Assembly (NCBI GenBank): GCA_016191845.1
Contig: JACPVF010000009.1
Span: 62,001-126,000 of the forward strand
Source: Chloroflexota bacterium
GTDB taxonomy: Bacteria; Chloroflexota; Anaerolineae; Anaerolineales; Villigracilaceae
Length of the DNA stretch: 64,000 bases
Direction: 5' to 3'
In this document: positions 57,604 through 64,000 of the stretch, in pieces
Layout: every line of letters starts with the position of its first letter
How positions within the stretch are numbered: the first letter of the stretch is position 1
Translations under genes and position numbers: made by a program
The notes under the pieces: model-generated
Seen by the model: only the letters and a program-made list of their open reading frames with translations
Database searches by the model: none
Told to the model about the DNA's origin: nothing

Positions 57604-58815
57604 TTACTCGCCCAAGTAATCACGCAGTTTTCTGCGGATGGACGGGTGGCGCAGGCGGCTGAGCGCCTGGGCTTCGATCTGACGCACGCGTTCGCGCGTG
57701 ACGCCCATCTTGCGGCCAACCTCTTCGAGCGTGTAGGCCTGTCCGTCCAGCAGACCATAGCGGAGCTGCAGGATGCGCACTTCGCGCGGGGGCAGGCCGT
57801 TCAGCACTTCGCCGAGATGCTCGCGCAACAAGTTGTAAGTGGCCGAGTCATCGGGCGGGGGAGCCTCATCGTCCTCGATGAAGTCGCCGAGGACCGAATC
57901 CTCTTCATCGTCAGTCGGCGTCTCCAGCGAGAGCGGGCGGCGCGCCACCTGGATCATGTTCTCGACCTTCTTGGGCGGGACATCCAGCGCGACGGCCAGT
58001 TCCTCGACGGAAGGCTCGCGGCCCAGACGTTGAGTCAATTGATGCTGAACGCGCAACAGCTTGTTGATCTGATCGCCCATGTGCACGGGCACGCGGATTG
58101 TGCGTCCCTGGTCGGCGATGGCGCGGGTCACGGCCTGACGAATCCACCAGGTGGCATACGTAGAGAACTTATGTCCGCGGCGATAGTCGAACTTCTTGGT
58201 GGCGCGGATCAAGCCGATATTGCCTTCCTGAATCAGATCGAGGAAGGGCACGCCGCGTCCCATATATTTCTTGGCTACCGAGATCACGAGGCGCGAGTTG
58301 GCTGTGATGAGATGTTCACGAGCAGCCCAGCCGTCCTCGATCAACTTGCGGAGCTCGGTGCGGCGGCGCGGGTTGACGTTGCCGTGCGCAAGTTCCTCGC
58401 GGGCCATGCGTCCGCGCTCGATGCGCTGGGCCAGGGCCACTTCTTCCGAGGCGGTCAACAACGGCACGCGGCTGACCTCTTTCAGGTACAGGCCGATGGT
58501 GTCGTCGGTATCGATGTTGGCGAGGTAATCGTCGATATTGAGATCGGGCTCGGGCTCGGCTTCGATCTCTTCCACCGCAACCAGTTCATCCTCGGTGGGT
58601 TCGTTGGTGAGGGTATCTTCCACGAAGGGGATGCCCGCGCTCAAGAGCGCAGAGAATGCCTCTTCCAGTTGCTCCACGTCCTGTTCGGCCTCGGGAAAGA
58701 AGTGCAGGATATCGTCCAGCGTTACAAAGGACTTTTGCCGCCCTAATTCGATCAATCGCGCAATGGCGGAGAACTCTTCTTCCTCATCCACGATAAGTAT
58801 TTTATCTACATCCAT
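57604..58815 (-). CDS. rpoD: Primary RNA polymerase sigma factor (RpoD/SigA)
   Basis: A 403-aa sigma70 protein. A short acidic N-terminal region is followed by region 1.2 (TIGLYLKEVSRVPLLTASEE), region 2 (NSRLVISVAKKYMGRGVPFLDLIQEGN and FSTYATWWIRQAVTRAI, the -10 reading helix), region 3 and region 4 (LPPREVRILQLRYGL, TLEEVGRKMGVTRERVRQIEAQALSRLR) ending RDYLGE. Region 1.1 is very small, as in many non-proteobacterial SigA proteins. The start MDVDK is favoured over a TTG four codons earlier. Upstream on the same strand is the Gld-type operon. Confidence 0.93.
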   Translation of the reverse strand: MDVDKILIVDEEEEFSAIARLIELGRQKSFVTLDDILHFFPEAEQDVEQLEEAFSALLSAGIPFVEDTLTNEPTEDELVAVEEIEAEPEPDLNIDDYLANIDTDDTIGLYLKEVSRVPLLTASEEVALAQRIERGRMAREELAHGNVNPRRRTELRKLIEDGWAAREHLITANSRLVISVAKKYMGRGVPFLDLIQEGNIGLIRATKKFDYRRGHKFSTYATWWIRQAVTRAIADQGRTIRVPVHMGDQINKLLRVQHQLTQRLGREPSVEELAVALDVPPKKVENMIQVARRPLSLETPTDDEEDSVLGDFIEDDEAPPPDDSATYNLLREHLGEVLNGLPPREVRILQLRYGLLDGQAYTLEEVGRKMGVTRERVRQIEAQALSRLRHPSIRRKLRDYLGE

Positions 58816-58899
58816 TCTGCCATCCAAACTTTGAATTTGTTTTCAGAATACACAGTTTAAGGGCAAAAAGCAATACCCTTACAAAACTCTCGATGATTT

Positions 58900-58931
58900 G
58901 TAATGTGATTGTTTTACGAGGTTCACATTAC
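58900..58931 (-). other. Hairpin overlapping the DUF4340 stop codon
   Basis: Arms GTAATGTGA (58900-58908) and TCACATTAC (58923-58931) with a 14-nt loop, overlapping the TAA of the DUF4340 gene. No T-run follows, so it is likely a 3'-end stabiliser or inefficient terminator before rpoD. Confidence 0.45.
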
Positions 58932-59527
58932 GGATATGGAGTGACCGCCTCAGGGGTGAGCGTCACTGGAAGCGGCGACGGTGTGGGCGTAACCTGATAG
59001 GGTGGATTATCAGCCATCAGGATCAAGCCTTCGATGGAAGACAAGTCCACAATCAGCAGGCGCTCCCCGTCGAAGCGGGTGTAGTATCCCGAATCGGAAG
59101 GCGTCTTGTCTCCGATCTCGAGGATGTGCTTCGCGCCACTCTTCAGGTAGACCGTCAGCACGTAGGCGGGCGGATCCAGCCCGAGGTCGGAGGGAGTGAG
59201 CCCTTCGACCTCTTTGACGTAGCGCATGCTTGTCAGTGTGGTGAGCACCGCCCCGACGTCGCCCTGGCTGGCCAATCCGCCGAAAGGCAGGACCACCTCC
59301 CACTGGCCCTGCATGTTGAGTGCCACTTCCACCGCGCCGCCTGAAGTAGTCTCCAGACGGATGCGGTTGGGATCGCCCTCGGCAGGGTCCAGCAGGTATC
59401 GAGTCGGCAGGGTCGGGAAGGATTTCGCCTCTTCCCTGATGACTTGCTCATCCTGCCGCAGGTAGATCATGACACCAGCTACCAGCACCACCAGGAACAC
59501 CAACAACCAAGTGGAGCGACGCAGCAT
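58928..59527 (-). CDS. DUF4340 domain protein of a Gld-type ABC system
   Basis: A 199-aa protein with one N-terminal transmembrane helix (STWLLVFLVVLVAGVMIYL) and an exported beta-rich DUF4340 domain. Typical features are a repeated LDP/GLDPPAYVLTV element and SGYYTRFDGERLLIVDLSS. It ends in a Thr/Pro tail. DUF4340 genes regularly follow GldG-type genes, and here the GldG gene stops directly at the start of this one. Function is unknown beyond presumed assembly with the ABC complex. Confidence 0.85.
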   Translation of the reverse strand: MLRRSTWLLVFLVVLVAGVMIYLRQDEQVIREEAKSFPTLPTRYLLDPAEGDPNRIRLETTSGGAVEVALNMQGQWEVVLPFGGLASQGDVGAVLTTLTSMRYVKEVEGLTPSDLGLDPPAYVLTVYLKSGAKHILEIGDKTPSDSGYYTRFDGERLLIVDLSSIEGLILMADNPPYQVTPTPSPLPVTLTPEAVTPYP

Positions 59528-61129
59528 TTAGCCCCTCCTGCGACGCGTGAACCAGCTCACGCCGCCTGCGATCACGATCAGGCCAGGCAGGATGAAGACC
59601 GACAAGAACAGGATCAACAACCAGGTGGCGGGGCTGATCACCTTGAGGGTGCGTTCCGTGCTGTTGTAGGGCGTGAGGGTGATCTGATTTTCCTGCGCGG
59701 CAGCCCAGTCCACGGCGTTGATGAAGAAGTCACCGTTGCCGTACTTGTCGAAGTTGATATCGAGGAAGAAGGACGAGTTGCCAAAGACAACCACACGGCC
59801 GCGATTGGCGCTGGTTTCGCCCGCCATGCCCAGACTGAGCGGACCGAGCAAGTCGGCGCCCTGGTCGAACTGGACGCGCGTCCCTTGCAGGTTGGTAAAG
59901 TCGGTCTCGCCCCACGAGTCCGTGGTGGTCTGCGCCAGTGAGGTGACGGTCACACCTTCGGGAGCGGTCGCCAGGGACAGGCTGCGCGTGTTGGGCAGGA
60001 TGGCCACCTGGTTCATGCTGCGCATACCGCGCGTAATGGGATGGTCGGTCGAAAGGCGCGTGACCGCGTTCAACTCGTTACCACTGTTGGTCAGGTCGAT
60101 GACGATGTCGTTATCGAGCACGATACCCCAGTCGGTCTTGAGATAGTCAGCCAGGGGATCGGGGGAATTACCGAATTGGGTGATCGGGGTCGGGTCCTCG
60201 GCGACGACCAGTCCACCGCCGTTCGCGACGAATTTCTTGAGCAGGTCCACTTCCTGTGCGGAGACGGGTTTGAGCGGCCCCGCGATGATAATGGCCAGCG
60301 CATCGTCGGGAATTTTGTTTTCGGTCAGCAGGTTGAGCGATTGGACCGTATAATTCTTGCCTTCGAGTGCAGCCTTGGCCACGCTCAAGGCGACGTCGCC
60401 TGTGGCGGTGATATCAGCTTCGCCGTGTCCGCTCAGGAAGTACACCACACGCGTGCCTGGGTGGACCAGGCGGTTCAGCGCGCGTACCAGCTCGGTCTCG
60501 TCGGCATAGGAAGCCACTTCCTTGCGGTCACCCAGGGTGAGCAGGATCTTGCCGTCGCCTGTGATGCCCGCATCGCGGACCGTGATGGGATCTGAGTCGG
60601 GGTCGGCAAAACGGAAGTCGAATTTGCCATTGCTGTTTGCCTTGAAGTTGGTCAATATTTCACTGGCCTGTGAAGTGGAGGCATTGGCCGTGAAGTAAGC
60701 CGTGGCTTCCACCTTCTCGGGCAGGCTGGCCAGCAATTGCAGGGTCTCGGGAGCGAGGGTGTGAGACTTGTTCGCGGTCATATCCGCCACGGTGATGGGG
60801 TTTTGGAACGCCAACAAGTTGACCATCACAATAATGCCGAGCAGGGCGACTAGCAGGATCAGCGAGTTCGAGCCGTAACGCGCCTGGCGTCCCGAGAGGA
60901 AGCGGCGGACCTGGTCAGGCTGAAGGATCCCATACAGGCTGATACCGATGCCAATGAAGGCTACGCTGAACCAGAGGCCCTGTTTCCACGGTTCGATGTT
61001 CTTCGGCGTGAACCAACCAAGGACGTTCAATCCCAACATCAGGGCAATGACCACGGCGGCGATACAGGCCACCAGTGCCACGCCCACCGCGATCAGGGCA
61101 TAGATGCGGACGTTCTTCTTGTCAGCCAT
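59528..61129 (-). CDS. GldG-like ABC transporter auxiliary protein
   Basis: A 533-aa membrane protein. Three or four N-terminal helices (to about residue 110) precede a large extracytoplasmic ABC_transp_aux/GldG domain (AFQNPITVADMTANKSHTLAPETLQLL, TRVVYFLSGHGEADI, FVANGGGLVVAEDPTP, RVVVFGNSSFF), and a C-terminal helix precedes a basic RRRRG end. The ATG at 61129 overlaps the GldF stop (TAATG) with GGAGG 8 nt upstream. It is part of a four-gene exporter-like system with ATPase, permease and DUF4340. Confidence 0.88.
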   Translation of the reverse strand: MADKKNVRIYALIAVGVALVACIAAVVIALMLGLNVLGWFTPKNIEPWKQGLWFSVAFIGIGISLYGILQPDQVRRFLSGRQARYGSNSLILLVALLGIIVMVNLLAFQNPITVADMTANKSHTLAPETLQLLASLPEKVEATAYFTANASTSQASEILTNFKANSNGKFDFRFADPDSDPITVRDAGITGDGKILLTLGDRKEVASYADETELVRALNRLVHPGTRVVYFLSGHGEADITATGDVALSVAKAALEGKNYTVQSLNLLTENKIPDDALAIIIAGPLKPVSAQEVDLLKKFVANGGGLVVAEDPTPITQFGNSPDPLADYLKTDWGIVLDNDIVIDLTNSGNELNAVTRLSTDHPITRGMRSMNQVAILPNTRSLSLATAPEGVTVTSLAQTTTDSWGETDFTNLQGTRVQFDQGADLLGPLSLGMAGETSANRGRVVVFGNSSFFLDINFDKYGNGDFFINAVDWAAAQENQITLTPYNSTERTLKVISPATWLLILFLSVFILPGLIVIAGGVSWFTRRRRG

Positions 61130-61890
61130 TAGCGCCACCTCCGCATCTCGACCGCCGTGGTGCCCACGAACAGGCCCAGCACGGTCAGGCTTACGTAATA
61201 CACGATGTCCGACAACATGATCTTGCCCATGTTGAAGGTATCGTAGAAGTGGGACTTCATGTCAAGATACTGGAAGAGGTTCGTCCCGCCCTGGACGAGG
61301 CCTGCAGGGAAACCGACCATCCACCACATGAAGATGAAGGCGGCCATGGTCAGGAAGAAAGCCGCGATCTGGTTGCTGAACATCGATGAGATGCCGACGC
61401 CCATGCCGAGGAAGGCTGCCGCCACGAACATGATACCCAGGTACGAGGAGATCAACTGCTTCGGGTCCAGGCCGTTGTTGATCTGGAAGGTCAGCATGAG
61501 GGGGAAGACCAGGGTCAGGGCTGCGATGGTGAGGATGAACAGGAAGGCGCCCAGCCACTTGCCCACGATCAGCTCCCAATCGCGGACGGGGGCGGTCAGC
61601 AGCAGTTCCATGGTGCCCATGCGAGTCTCATCCGAGACGAGGCGCATGGTCAGCGCGGGAACGGAGAAGACCAATAGGAAGGCCAGATTGCCCGTGATGG
61701 GCGAGTTATCGGGGGCGGTAGCAGGTGCACCGAAGGCCTGCATCTGCATGGCCTGATCGATCGAACTGCGGACGACGATGGCAAAGATGATGCCCAACAC
61801 CAGCATGATCATGAACATGACCACATAGGCGATGGGACTGTTGAAATACTGGTTATATTCGCGCTTGGCGATGGTCCATATGGTTTTCAT
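61129..61890 (-). CDS. ABC transporter permease (GldF-like)
   Basis: A 253-aa ABC2-type permease with six hydrophobic segments. The ABC-2 core is visible as RLVSDETRMGTMELLLTAPVRDWELIVGKWLGAF. It starts in an ATGA overlap with the ATPase gene and its stop overlaps the GldG-like start. In Bacteroidetes the homologues serve gliding; in non-gliding phyla the role is undetermined. Confidence 0.9.
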   Translation of the reverse strand: MKTIWTIAKREYNQYFNSPIAYVVMFMIMLVLGIIFAIVVRSSIDQAMQMQAFGAPATAPDNSPITGNLAFLLVFSVPALTMRLVSDETRMGTMELLLTAPVRDWELIVGKWLGAFLFILTIAALTLVFPLMLTFQINNGLDPKQLISSYLGIMFVAAAFLGMGVGISSMFSNQIAAFFLTMAAFIFMWWMVGFPAGLVQGGTNLFQYLDMKSHFYDTFNMGKIMLSDIVYYVSLTVLGLFVGTTAVEMRRWR

Positions 61891-62825
61891 TTGGCACCTT
61901 GCTCGGGATTGCGCTCGGTATTGGTCAACTCAAGGAAGATCTCTTCCAGGCTCATGCCCAGCGGACGCATTTCCAGCAGGTCATAGCCTTCGCTGATGAC
62001 GGCCTTGGCCACCTCGGGGCGGATATCCTGCCCGGGCGCGAACTGGAACTCGACCAGGCCTTCCTCTTTGACGTCCACGCTTTGCACGCCCTTGACCTTC
62101 TCGATCACGAAGGGCAGATCGTCGGTCTCGCCGCGCACGCGCAGCATCACGCGTTCCGCGCCCAACAGGCGGGCCTGTAGTTTCTCGGGCGTGTCCTCGG
62201 CCACGATGCGGCCCTTGTTGATGATGAGCACGCGGTCACAGATGTTCTGGGCCTCGCTCAGAATGTGTGTGGAAAGCAGGACAGTGCGTTCCTTGCCGAT
62301 CTCGCGGATCAGCTTGCGGACCTCCACCACCTGGCCTGGGTCGAGGCCGATGGTCGGCTCGTCGAGGATCAGGACCTCGGGGCGGTGCAGCAGCGCCTGG
62401 GCCAATCCCACGCGTTGGCGCATGCCTTTGGACAGGTTGTGGATCATCCCGTCGGCGCGGTCAGCCAGCCCGACCTTTTCCAACACCTCATCCACGCGGT
62501 CTTCCACGTCGGGCAGGTGACGCAGGTCACCCATGTACTTGAGGTATTCGAAGACCGACATGTCGGTGTACAGCGGGACGGTTTCAGGGAGATATCCCAC
62601 GCGGCGGCGTGCCTCGAGGGATTCCTCAACCACGTCGTAGCCCGCCACGATGGCTTCGCCATCGGTGGGGGGCATGTACCCAGTAAGGATGCGCATGGTG
62701 GTGGTTTTACCTGCACCGTTCGGCCCAAGGAACCCGAGAATTTCTCCCTGTTGGGCGTCGAAGGTGATTTGATCCACCGCCCGTCGGCTTCCATAATCCT
62801 TGGTGAGACCGTTGACTCGAATCAT
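61887..62825 (-). CDS. ABC transporter ATP-binding protein (GldA-like)
   Basis: A 312-aa ATPase. Walker A is GPNGAGKTTT, the signature is LSKGMRQRVGLAQ (LSKGM replaces LSGGQ, common in this exporter family), Walker B is VLILDEPTIGLDP, and the H-loop is STHILSEAQ. A C-terminal DUF4162-like extension follows. AAGGAGA lies 7 nt before MIRVNG; ten further in-frame codons upstream lack an RBS. It is the first gene of the Gld-type operon. Confidence 0.93.
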   Translation of the reverse strand: MIRVNGLTKDYGSRRAVDQITFDAQQGEILGFLGPNGAGKTTTMRILTGYMPPTDGEAIVAGYDVVEESLEARRRVGYLPETVPLYTDMSVFEYLKYMGDLRHLPDVEDRVDEVLEKVGLADRADGMIHNLSKGMRQRVGLAQALLHRPEVLILDEPTIGLDPGQVVEVRKLIREIGKERTVLLSTHILSEAQNICDRVLIINKGRIVAEDTPEKLQARLLGAERVMLRVRGETDDLPFVIEKVKGVQSVDVKEEGLVEFQFAPGQDIRPEVAKAVISEGYDLLEMRPLGMSLEEIFLELTNTERNPEQGAK

Positions 62826-62854
62826 TGGCTCTCCTTGATAAGAAGATATTGACA

Positions 62855-62891
62855 CAAAAACGGCACACCAGCCAATGGCGGGCCGTGCCGT
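62855..62891 (-). promoter_or_regulatory. Attenuator-like hairpin in the leader of the Gld-type operon
   Basis: Stem ACGGCAC/GTGCCGT with inner GC pairs, followed on the minus strand by T5. It lies between the promoter at 62909-62937 and the start at 62825, so it is in the transcribed leader rather than after a gene. Confidence 0.7.
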
Positions 62892-62908
62892 AGGTTAGAC
62901 CGAAAATT

Positions 62909-62937
62909 ACTATACAAAATTTGTGACGTGAAGTCAA
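62909..62937 (-). promoter_or_regulatory. Strong sigma70-type promoter of the Gld-type operon
   Basis: On the minus strand TTGACT, exactly 17 nt, and TATAGT. Ten of twelve consensus positions match. Confidence 0.85.
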
Positions 62938-62986
62938 GCAGGTTGTGAAATTCTAATCAAACACTAATCTCAAGCAAGAGTTTGAC

Positions 62987-63505
62987 TCAAAGCAACTGTG
63001 TGGACAGGAACCACAACGCAAGTCCGCCCATGCAGAGCAGGGCCAGCAACATGACCGCCAGGATACCGAAGCGCAGCCCCGTCTGCTCGGGCTCGAGGTT
63101 GGGCGCGGACGGGGAAACGGGGATGGCTGTGGACTGGGAAAAGGTCGGCTCAGACGGGGGCAGGCTGGAGGTCGAGGCGGGCGCGGAGGGCAGGCCTATC
63201 GATGCGATCCGCTCGGCGAAGTCGGGGATGCCGTTGTGGTCCTTATCCCATTGGCCCATGACCTTTTCGTATTTTTCGCGCGCTTCGGGAGGCAACTGGT
63301 CGATATGTTCATAGGCCTGCCCATTGAAGACAATGCGGGCGTTCGTTGCCTGGGCATTGATTGTGCCCTCGAAGAGATCAGGCACGCCGTTCTGGTTCTT
63401 GTCGGCCAGCACTTGCATGACCGACTCGTATGCCTGGCGGACGTTGGGCGGCATCTGCTCCAGGCTGTCATAGGTCTTGCCGTTGAAGGTGATCTTTTGC
63501 TCCAT
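62987..63505 (-). CDS. Tail-anchored protein with two Ca-binding-like repeats
   Basis: A 172-aa protein with no signal peptide. Two similar units of about 45 residues (residues 4-47 and 57-100) each begin with an FNG(K/Q)xY segment, continue with QMPP/QLPP and end in a calcium-loop-like DKNQNGVPDLFE or DKDHNGIPDFAE. A Ser/Pro-rich linker follows, and a single C-terminal helix (GILAVMLLALLCMGGLALWFL) could anchor the tail. The DxNxNG loops resemble dockerin/thrombospondin type-3 motifs. GAGGA lies upstream of the ATG. Function unknown. Confidence 0.7.
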   Translation of the reverse strand: MEQKITFNGKTYDSLEQMPPNVRQAYESVMQVLADKNQNGVPDLFEGTINAQATNARIVFNGQAYEHIDQLPPEAREKYEKVMGQWDKDHNGIPDFAERIASIGLPSAPASTSSLPPSEPTFSQSTAIPVSPSAPNLEPEQTGLRFGILAVMLLALLCMGGLALWFLSTQLL

Positions 63506-63549
63506 GGGGTCCTCGCTTGGTTAGTTGAATTTTACCGCTTGTTGTGCGA

Positions 63550-63555
63550 CTATAA
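63550..63555 (+). promoter_or_regulatory. -10 box of the AlaX-type gene
   Basis: TATAAT with TTGAAT 19 nt upstream, 26 nt before the ATG at 63581. It is in the divergent region with the tail-anchored protein gene. Confidence 0.55.
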
Positions 63556-63580
63556 TAGTAAAAATTCGCCCTGGAGGAAC

Positions 63581-64000
63581 GATGACCGACCTGCTGTACC
63601 AAACTGATGCGACCCTGCGCGAGTTCGATGCACGCGTGATTGCCGTGGACCCCGAAGCGCGTACTGTGACTTTGGACCGTTCCGCCTTCTACCCGGGCGG
63701 AGGCGGCCAGCCCTGTGACTTTGGCGTGCTGCGTGTGGACGGGGTGGATTACCCCGTGGGCAAGGTCAAGAAGCAGGGCGAGGATGTGCTGCACTTCCTC
63801 GGTGGGACGGCGCCGCTGCCTGCGGCGGGCGCGTCTGCGCACGGGACTCTGGATTGGGAGCGGCGCTATCAGTTGATGCGTACCCACACTGCGCTGCATA
63901 TCCTGTGCGGGACGGTCTTCCGCGATTATGGTGCGCTGGTGACGGGCGGCGACATGGAGCCACTCAAGGGTCGTATGGACTTCGAGTTCGAGACCATGCG
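63581..64000 (+). CDS. AlaX-type alanyl-tRNA editing protein (partial, runs off the window)
   Basis: The first 140 codons of a trans-editing factor that hydrolyses mischarged Ser- or Gly-tRNA(Ala). SAFYPGGGGQPCDFG is the signature of the AlaRS second additional domain, and RYQLMRTHTALHIL carries the HxxxH zinc site of the editing domain. There is no aminoacylation domain before it, so it is not AlaRS. GGAGG lies 5 nt before MTDLLYQ. The 3' end lies beyond base 64000. Confidence 0.88.

Noticed and set aside
57589-58746. 385-aa plus-strand open frame
   Set aside because: Antisense to rpoD, whose sigma regions are unambiguous.
63581-64000. Alanyl-tRNA synthetase
   Set aside because: The editing-type motifs begin at the very N-terminus with no class II catalytic domain before them.

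Overview
The window reads as chromosomal DNA from a Chloroflexota bacterium, most likely class Anaerolineae (inference). The evidence is a coenzyme F420 pathway of the FbiB-split type beside an aerobic caa3 oxidase cluster, a GldA/F/G plus DUF4340 ABC system, SURF1, many Thr/Pro-rich lipoproteins, an Flp pilin and high GC with tight ATGA-coupled operons. Most of the DNA is ordinary dense coding sequence. I saw no tRNA, rRNA, CRISPR array, transposase, integrase or phage gene. The AT-rich islands are about 3.4-4.7 kb, 27.6-28.1 kb and 54.1-55.1 kb.

Layout. (1) 0-3.3 kb, minus strand: a TetR regulator with a 26-bp palindromic operator, then a NitT/TauT-type ABC importer. (2) 3.4-8.6 kb: an AT-rich lipoprotein between two near-identical terminators, a coupled operon of class III adenylate cyclase, metallo-beta-lactamase-fold hydrolase and histidine phosphatase, and an F420-type LLM oxidoreductase. 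(3) 9.2-13.0 kb: a single-chain dihydropyrimidine-dehydrogenase-like flavoprotein followed by an SsnA-like amidohydrolase. (4) 13.3-23.6 kb: an 11-gene minus-strand run carrying F420 biosynthesis (cofC, cofD, cofE, a lone nitroreductase, F420:NADP reductase, a PPOX-fold protein). It also holds a degenerate mini-pyrophosphatase, an HD-GYP protein, a second SsnA-like amidohydrolase, a membrane NACHT-HEAT protein and a C4 zinc-ribbon coiled coil. (5) 23.6-31.4 kb: a beta-lactamase-fold hydrolase divergent from proline dehydrogenase, SDR, DinB, an aminotransferase, a UbiA-like protein and moeA. (6) 31.5-37.8 kb: an orphan Flp pilin absent from standard ORF cut-offs, small membrane and lipoprotein genes, a SUMF1-type lipoprotein, and a GyrA-CTD-like coiled-coil protein translationally coupled to a YegD-like Hsp70. 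(7) 38-45.4 kb: a Thr/Ser dehydratase next to an SLH-domain remnant, a PadR-controlled molybdate importer with two ModA and no ModC, a leaderless homocysteine methyltransferase, a MoeA-PBP fusion and a response regulator. (8) 45.5-53.8 kb: the caa3 oxidase and its assembly factors, with two fusion proteins. (9) 53.8-55.1 kb: a duplicated patch of decayed ctaB 3' ends and paired small membrane proteins. (10) 55.1-64 kb: two membrane glycosyltransferase-like proteins, rpoD, the Gld-type ABC operon, a tail-anchored repeat protein and the start of an AlaX-type editing protein.

How the genes fit together. The F420 operon supplies the cofactor for the LLM and PPOX-fold oxidoreductases, and the F420:NADP reductase connects it to the NADPH pool. 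The Mod importer and the two MoeA proteins point to molybdoenzymes encoded elsewhere. Together with the DPD-like and SsnA-like genes they resemble the purine/pyrimidine catabolic neighbourhood of E. coli ssnA-ygfK (inference). The oxidase cluster contains its own heme o synthase and copper chaperones. Several genes appear to be expressed from leaderless mRNAs, with TATAAT 6-9 nt before the start codon.
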